Shown here in pieces: positions 33,608-36,424 of a stretch of 36,424 nucleotides of DNA. The translations under genes were made by a program, and so were the position numbers. This DNA comes from Chloroflexota bacterium (GTDB taxonomy: Bacteria; Chloroflexota; Anaerolineae; Anaerolineales; Anaerolineaceae): assembly GCA_021779955.1 (NCBI GenBank), contig JAJXZS010000046.1:1-36424 (forward strand), read 5' to 3'. The notes under the pieces were generated by a model. The model saw only the letters and a program-made list of their open reading frames with translations. It had not been told where the DNA came from and made no database searches. How positions within the stretch are numbered: position 1 is the stretch's first letter; the number at the start of each line of letters is the position of its first letter.

Positions 33608-34294
33608 ATGGCAAAACTTCTTCAGTTCCTTATTCAGTTCGAGTTTCTATTCTATTTTGTTATCGCAATCGTGCTTTTCATTTACCTGCGAAAATTGCTC
33701 AACGCCGGAAAGCAATGGAAGCTGGCGTATTTCGGCATCGAGAAAGAAAGAGCCCAGGAGATTTTCACCCAAAATCTGACAGTCGTGGTCACTTTTCTGC
33801 TGATGGCGCTCGGCTTGTTCACGCTGACGACATTCGTTGCTCCCTCTGTGCCCGGCGTACAGCAGTTGCCGACTGCAACCGTCGACCTGACCGCGCAACC
33901 CTCGGGCACTGCGTACAGCACTCCCACAACCTCTTCAACCACAACCGGATTCATTGCCACACTTCAAGCGGTGTATGGACAGGGTTGCATTCCCGACCAG
34001 ATCAACTGGACTTATCCGCGCCCTGGTGACACAATCAAAGGGATCGTTGTGCTTAAAGGCACCGTCAGCGTTGCCAGCCTGGGGTATTACAAGTACGAAT
34101 TTTCCCCGGTGGGGAATGAAAGCTGGACGACGATCGCTGCTGGAAACCAGCCTGTGCAAAACGATGCTCTCGGCGGTTCATGGGATACCAGCGAATTCAC
34201 GCCGGGCGATTATCTGCTGCGTTTGGTCGTTACCGATGCGAAGAACGCCGAATATCCTCCTTGCATCGTTCAAATCAAGATTACTGCCCCCTAG
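33608..34294 (+). CDS. Two-TM anchored protein with extracytoplasmic beta domain
   Basis: In the 228-residue protein, TM1 (~8-27, FLIQFEFLFYFVIAIVLFIY) and TM2 (~57-77, TVVVTFLLMALGLFTLTTF) flank a ~28-residue basic cytoplasmic loop. A Thr/Ser/Pro-rich linker (~85-115) leads to a ~105-residue Ig-like domain with YPRPGDTIKGIVVLKGTVSV, a YYKYEFSPVGNESW hairpin, and GSWDTSEFTPGDYLLRLVVTD. Two Cys (GQGC, PPC) could form a disulfide. No family could be named; binding or structural work at the cell surface is inferred. The ribosome site is weak. It follows PNP by 26 bases and precedes the GNAT gene by 15. Confidence 0.7.
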   Translation: MAKLLQFLIQFEFLFYFVIAIVLFIYLRKLLNAGKQWKLAYFGIEKERAQEIFTQNLTVVVTFLLMALGLFTLTTFVAPSVPGVQQLPTATVDLTAQPSGTAYSTPTTSSTTTGFIATLQAVYGQGCIPDQINWTYPRPGDTIKGIVVLKGTVSVASLGYYKYEFSPVGNESWTTIAAGNQPVQNDALGGSWDTSEFTPGDYLLRLVVTDAKNAEYPPCIVQIKITAP

Positions 34295-34309
34295 TAAAGG
34301 ACGCTGAAG

Positions 34310-34849
34310 ATGCCCCAAATCGAGATTCGCCCAGCCACTTCATCTGACATTCCCGTGCTTGTAAAGATCGACCCTGCATGCAGCACGACGCACGTATGGC
34401 AAATGGACTACAACAGCGAACAGGGTCAAATTGGCGTTGCCTTTCGGGATATCCGGCTTCCGCGTTCGGTCAGGCTGGAATACCCGCGCTCGGTCGAGTC
34501 GATGCCTGATACGTGGACGCAGAAGGATCTGTTTCTGGTTGCCAGAAAAGACGAGGAGCTCGTCGGTTATCTGACGCTCGTTGCCGACATGGAAACCAGG
34601 ACGGCGAGGATTGTGGACCTGGTTGTAACCGACAAGCTGCGCAGGCAGGGGATCGGATCGGCTTTGATCCTGGCAGCGCAAGATTGGGCGTCCCGCCAAA
34701 AGCTGCGCAGGATGATGCTCGAGATGCAAGCCAAGAATCACGCCGGAATCAACCTTGCCCGAAAAATGGGCTATGATTTTTGCGGCTTCAACGACCATTT
34801 CTTTGCCAATCATGATATTGCCGTCTTTTTTACGTATATTTTGAAATAA
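34310..34849 (+). CDS. GNAT acetyltransferase, streptothricin-acetyltransferase-like
   Basis: The 179-residue protein is a GNAT enzyme using acetyl-CoA. Motif A is LRRQGIGSALILAAQDWA (~106-123), binding the CoA pyrophosphate. The stretch from VDLVVTDKLRRQGIGSAL through MMLEMQAKNHAGINLARKMGY to FANHDIAVFF lines up by eye with streptothricin acetyltransferases (RGQGIGSALI, LMLETQDNN, YANF near the end). The N-terminal half differs, so the substrate may be another amine or a protein. AAGGA lies before the ATG. No antibiotic-resistance neighbours are present, so resistance is not assumed. Confidence 0.8.
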   Translation: MPQIEIRPATSSDIPVLVKIDPACSTTHVWQMDYNSEQGQIGVAFRDIRLPRSVRLEYPRSVESMPDTWTQKDLFLVARKDEELVGYLTLVADMETRTARIVDLVVTDKLRRQGIGSALILAAQDWASRQKLRRMMLEMQAKNHAGINLARKMGYDFCGFNDHFFANHDIAVFFTYILK

Positions 34850-34862
34850 TTGGGCGGGTTTT

Positions 34863-36424
34863 GTGGCAGGTTTGCTCGATAGTATATTGAGAATTCTGAT
34901 CACGATCAGTCAAATTCTGACCGCCGGGATCGCGATCACTGCATTTGCATTACTCCAGTATGCATTGACCTTCAATTTAAGAGACCGGGTCGCCCGATCG
35001 TTTGCCATCATTTTGACCTGCCTGGTGGTGTTGTTCTCAGCAGATGCATTTGGCAGTACCTCGCAGTCTGTCTCCTCGATCGGCTTCTGGCTGAACGTGC
35101 AATGGATTGCGATCATCCTTCTGCCTGCTTCGTACCTGAATTTCTCGGATGCATTGCTCTCCACAACCGGAAAACCCTCGCGCTGGCGTCGAAGGTGGGC
35201 GATACGTCTTGCAGCGTTGATCTCCGCTGCCTTCCTGGTGCTGCTCATTACGGGTAAATTTTCTGGACCTGTCGTTACAGAAAACACCATCGTTCCGCAT
35301 ACGGGATCGACTTTGCCCACCGAAGCGTTCACCATTTTCTACCTGGTAGTGATGGGGATGTCCTGGTTCAACTTCATCCGGGCATACCAGAGAACCTTAA
35401 CCCATACGAGCCAGAGACGCATGTTGTATCTCATCATCTCTGCCCTGGGACCTGCGGTGGGTTCATTTCCATTTTTGCTTTATGGTTCCTCGTTTGCGGT
35501 AAACACCCCGATTATTTTCTGGTTTGTCACCATTGGAACGAACGTCATCCTGGCGCTGGCCCTGGTGGCGCTTGCCTATTCTGTTGCTTTCTTTGGCGTT
35601 TCCTGGCCAGACAGGTTGGTGAAGAGCCGCTTGTTCAAGTGGCTGCTGCGCGGACCGGTCACTGCAAGCCTGACGCTGGCGCTTGTGACGATCATCCGCA
35701 GAGCCGGCGAACTCGCGACCAACAATCCCTATTCGGCGTTTGTGCCGATTTCGATGGTCGTCAGCATTTTATTGTGCGAATATCTGATCACCATCTTTTA
35801 TCCATATATCGAAAGCTGGCTCTTCTTTGGAAAGGATGTACAGGAGCTCGAAGGCCTGCGTTCGCTGGAAGAGAAGCTGATCACCCGCAGCGACCTGCGC
35901 CAGTTTCTCGAAATGGTGCTTGCATCGGTATGCGACCGCCTTCAGGCAAGGGGAGCCTACCTGGCAGGTATCGCACCGGATGGACTCGAGATCATGGGCG
36001 AGATGGGGACGAGCAAGGTTTCGGATAACAAGCTGCTTGCGCTGGACGCATTTGTGAGAGAGAACCAGGTCACCGGGTTTACAGCGTGGCAAGGCGACGG
36101 AATCTATCCGATCATGAACGGGAGCGGCCAGCCCGAGCCGATCGTCGAGGGATACCTTGGCATCGAAGGGTTTGGTATGGAGAACCTCGACGCCGACGAT
36201 ATTTCGGCGCTGCACCTGCTGAGTCAGCGGGCTGCGATTGCGTTGAAGGACCACGATGCCCAGGAGCAAATCTTCCGGTCACTGGAAATGATATCGCCTC
36301 AAGTCGATTTGATCCAGCAACTGCGCGCAGCCGGCCGGTATGACCGCAACGGATTGATGAAATCCGAAGGATCGCTGCGCCAGGAAGAAATGGCGCAATG
36401 GATCAAGGAAGCGCTCACTCACTA
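34863..36424 (+). CDS. Multi-TM plus GAF-like sensor protein, 3' end cut by window
   Basis: The frame runs from GTG 34863 to the window end without a stop (520 residues). About eight TM helices cover ~5-300 (for example ILITISQILTAGIAITAFAL and ALISAAFLVLLITG), like the 7TM sensor region found at the N-terminus of some histidine kinases. A GAF-like domain follows (~325-465: LITRSDLRQFLEMVLASVCDRL, GAYLAGIAPDGLEIMGEMG, LHLLSQRAAIALKD). The output domain is beyond the window, so kinase, cyclase or other identity is open. The start is the first credible codon in this frame, 13 bases after the GNAT stop, with a G-rich site upstream. Confidence 0.68.
   Translation, partial: MAGLLDSILRILITISQILTAGIAITAFALLQYALTFNLRDRVARSFAIILTCLVVLFSADAFGSTSQSVSSIGFWLNVQWIAIILLPASYLNFSDALLSTTGKPSRWRRRWAIRLAALISAAFLVLLITGKFSGPVVTENTIVPHTGSTLPTEAFTIFYLVVMGMSWFNFIRAYQRTLTHTSQRRMLYLIISALGPAVGSFPFLLYGSSFAVNTPIIFWFVTIGTNVILALALVALAYSVAFFGVSWPDRLVKSRLFKWLLRGPVTASLTLALVTIIRRAGELATNNPYSAFVPISMVVSILLCEYLITIFYPYIESWLFFGKDVQELEGLRSLEEKLITRSDLRQFLEMVLASVCDRLQARGAYLAGIAPDGLEIMGEMGTSKVSDNKLLALDAFVRENQVTGFTAWQGDGIYPIMNGSGQPEPIVEGYLGIEGFGMENLDADDISALHLLSQRAAIALKDHDAQEQIFRSLEMISPQVDLIQQLRAAGRYDRNGLMKSEGSLRQEEMAQWIKEALTH

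Overview
The window looks like a chromosomal segment from a member of the Chloroflexota, most likely Anaerolineae-like. This is inferred from protein style, not from a marker gene. The clues are lipoproteins with Thr/Pro-rich linkers, a short single-domain YidC, no outer-membrane assembly genes, TATAAT-type promoters and a Thermus-like type 2 isoleucyl-tRNA synthetase under a T-box. No tRNA, rRNA, CRISPR array or intact insertion sequence was seen.

Left edge (about 1-4700): a gene-poor, visibly lower-GC region. It holds the end of a CHAP-domain surface protein, a decayed fragment of comM with two frameshifts, a sortilin/BNR-type propeller lipoprotein, and a secreted protein with a LecA-like C-terminus. 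That last gene has a strong terminator behind it and a hairpin-rich leader ahead of it. Several kinds of palindromic intergenic repeat lie here, including two 77-bp copies with inverted ends. From 4747 the sequence becomes GC-rich and densely coded.

4747-17965: intact comM, probably leaderless; a class I isoprenoid-synthase-like protein; a leftward four-gene set (RlmI-type methyltransferase, DUF6159-like membrane protein, small methyltransferase, DUF1028 protein); a PatB/MalY-type C-S lyase; a cold-shock protein; a membrane-anchored TPR protein; a LamG-like lipoprotein; the tRNA methylthiotransferase MtaB; and a GH13 alpha-glucosidase.

18117-21431: a KimA-type potassium/APC permease followed directly by two TrkA/KtrA-type RCK proteins, behind a near-consensus promoter. 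This is probably a potassium-uptake unit. 21445-25102: the classic rpmH-rnpA-yidD-(x)-yidC-jag cluster with its own promoter and a strong terminator. A BamB-like propeller lipoprotein sits between yidD and yidC.

25155-36424: pyrimidine-nucleoside phosphorylase; a complete T-box leader (specifier ATC) controlling ileS, whose product carries the swapped GxHH form of the HIGH motif; an lspA-rluD-threonine aldolase operon; purine nucleoside phosphorylase; a two-TM anchored extracytoplasmic protein; a GNAT acetyltransferase; and the first 520 residues of a multi-TM plus GAF-like sensor cut by the window end.

The points most worth a second look are the GxHH IleRS under T-box control, the KimA-plus-two-RCK module, the BamB-like gene inside the yidC operon, the structured leader before the lectin-like gene, and the relic comM copy beside an island of surface genes and repeats.
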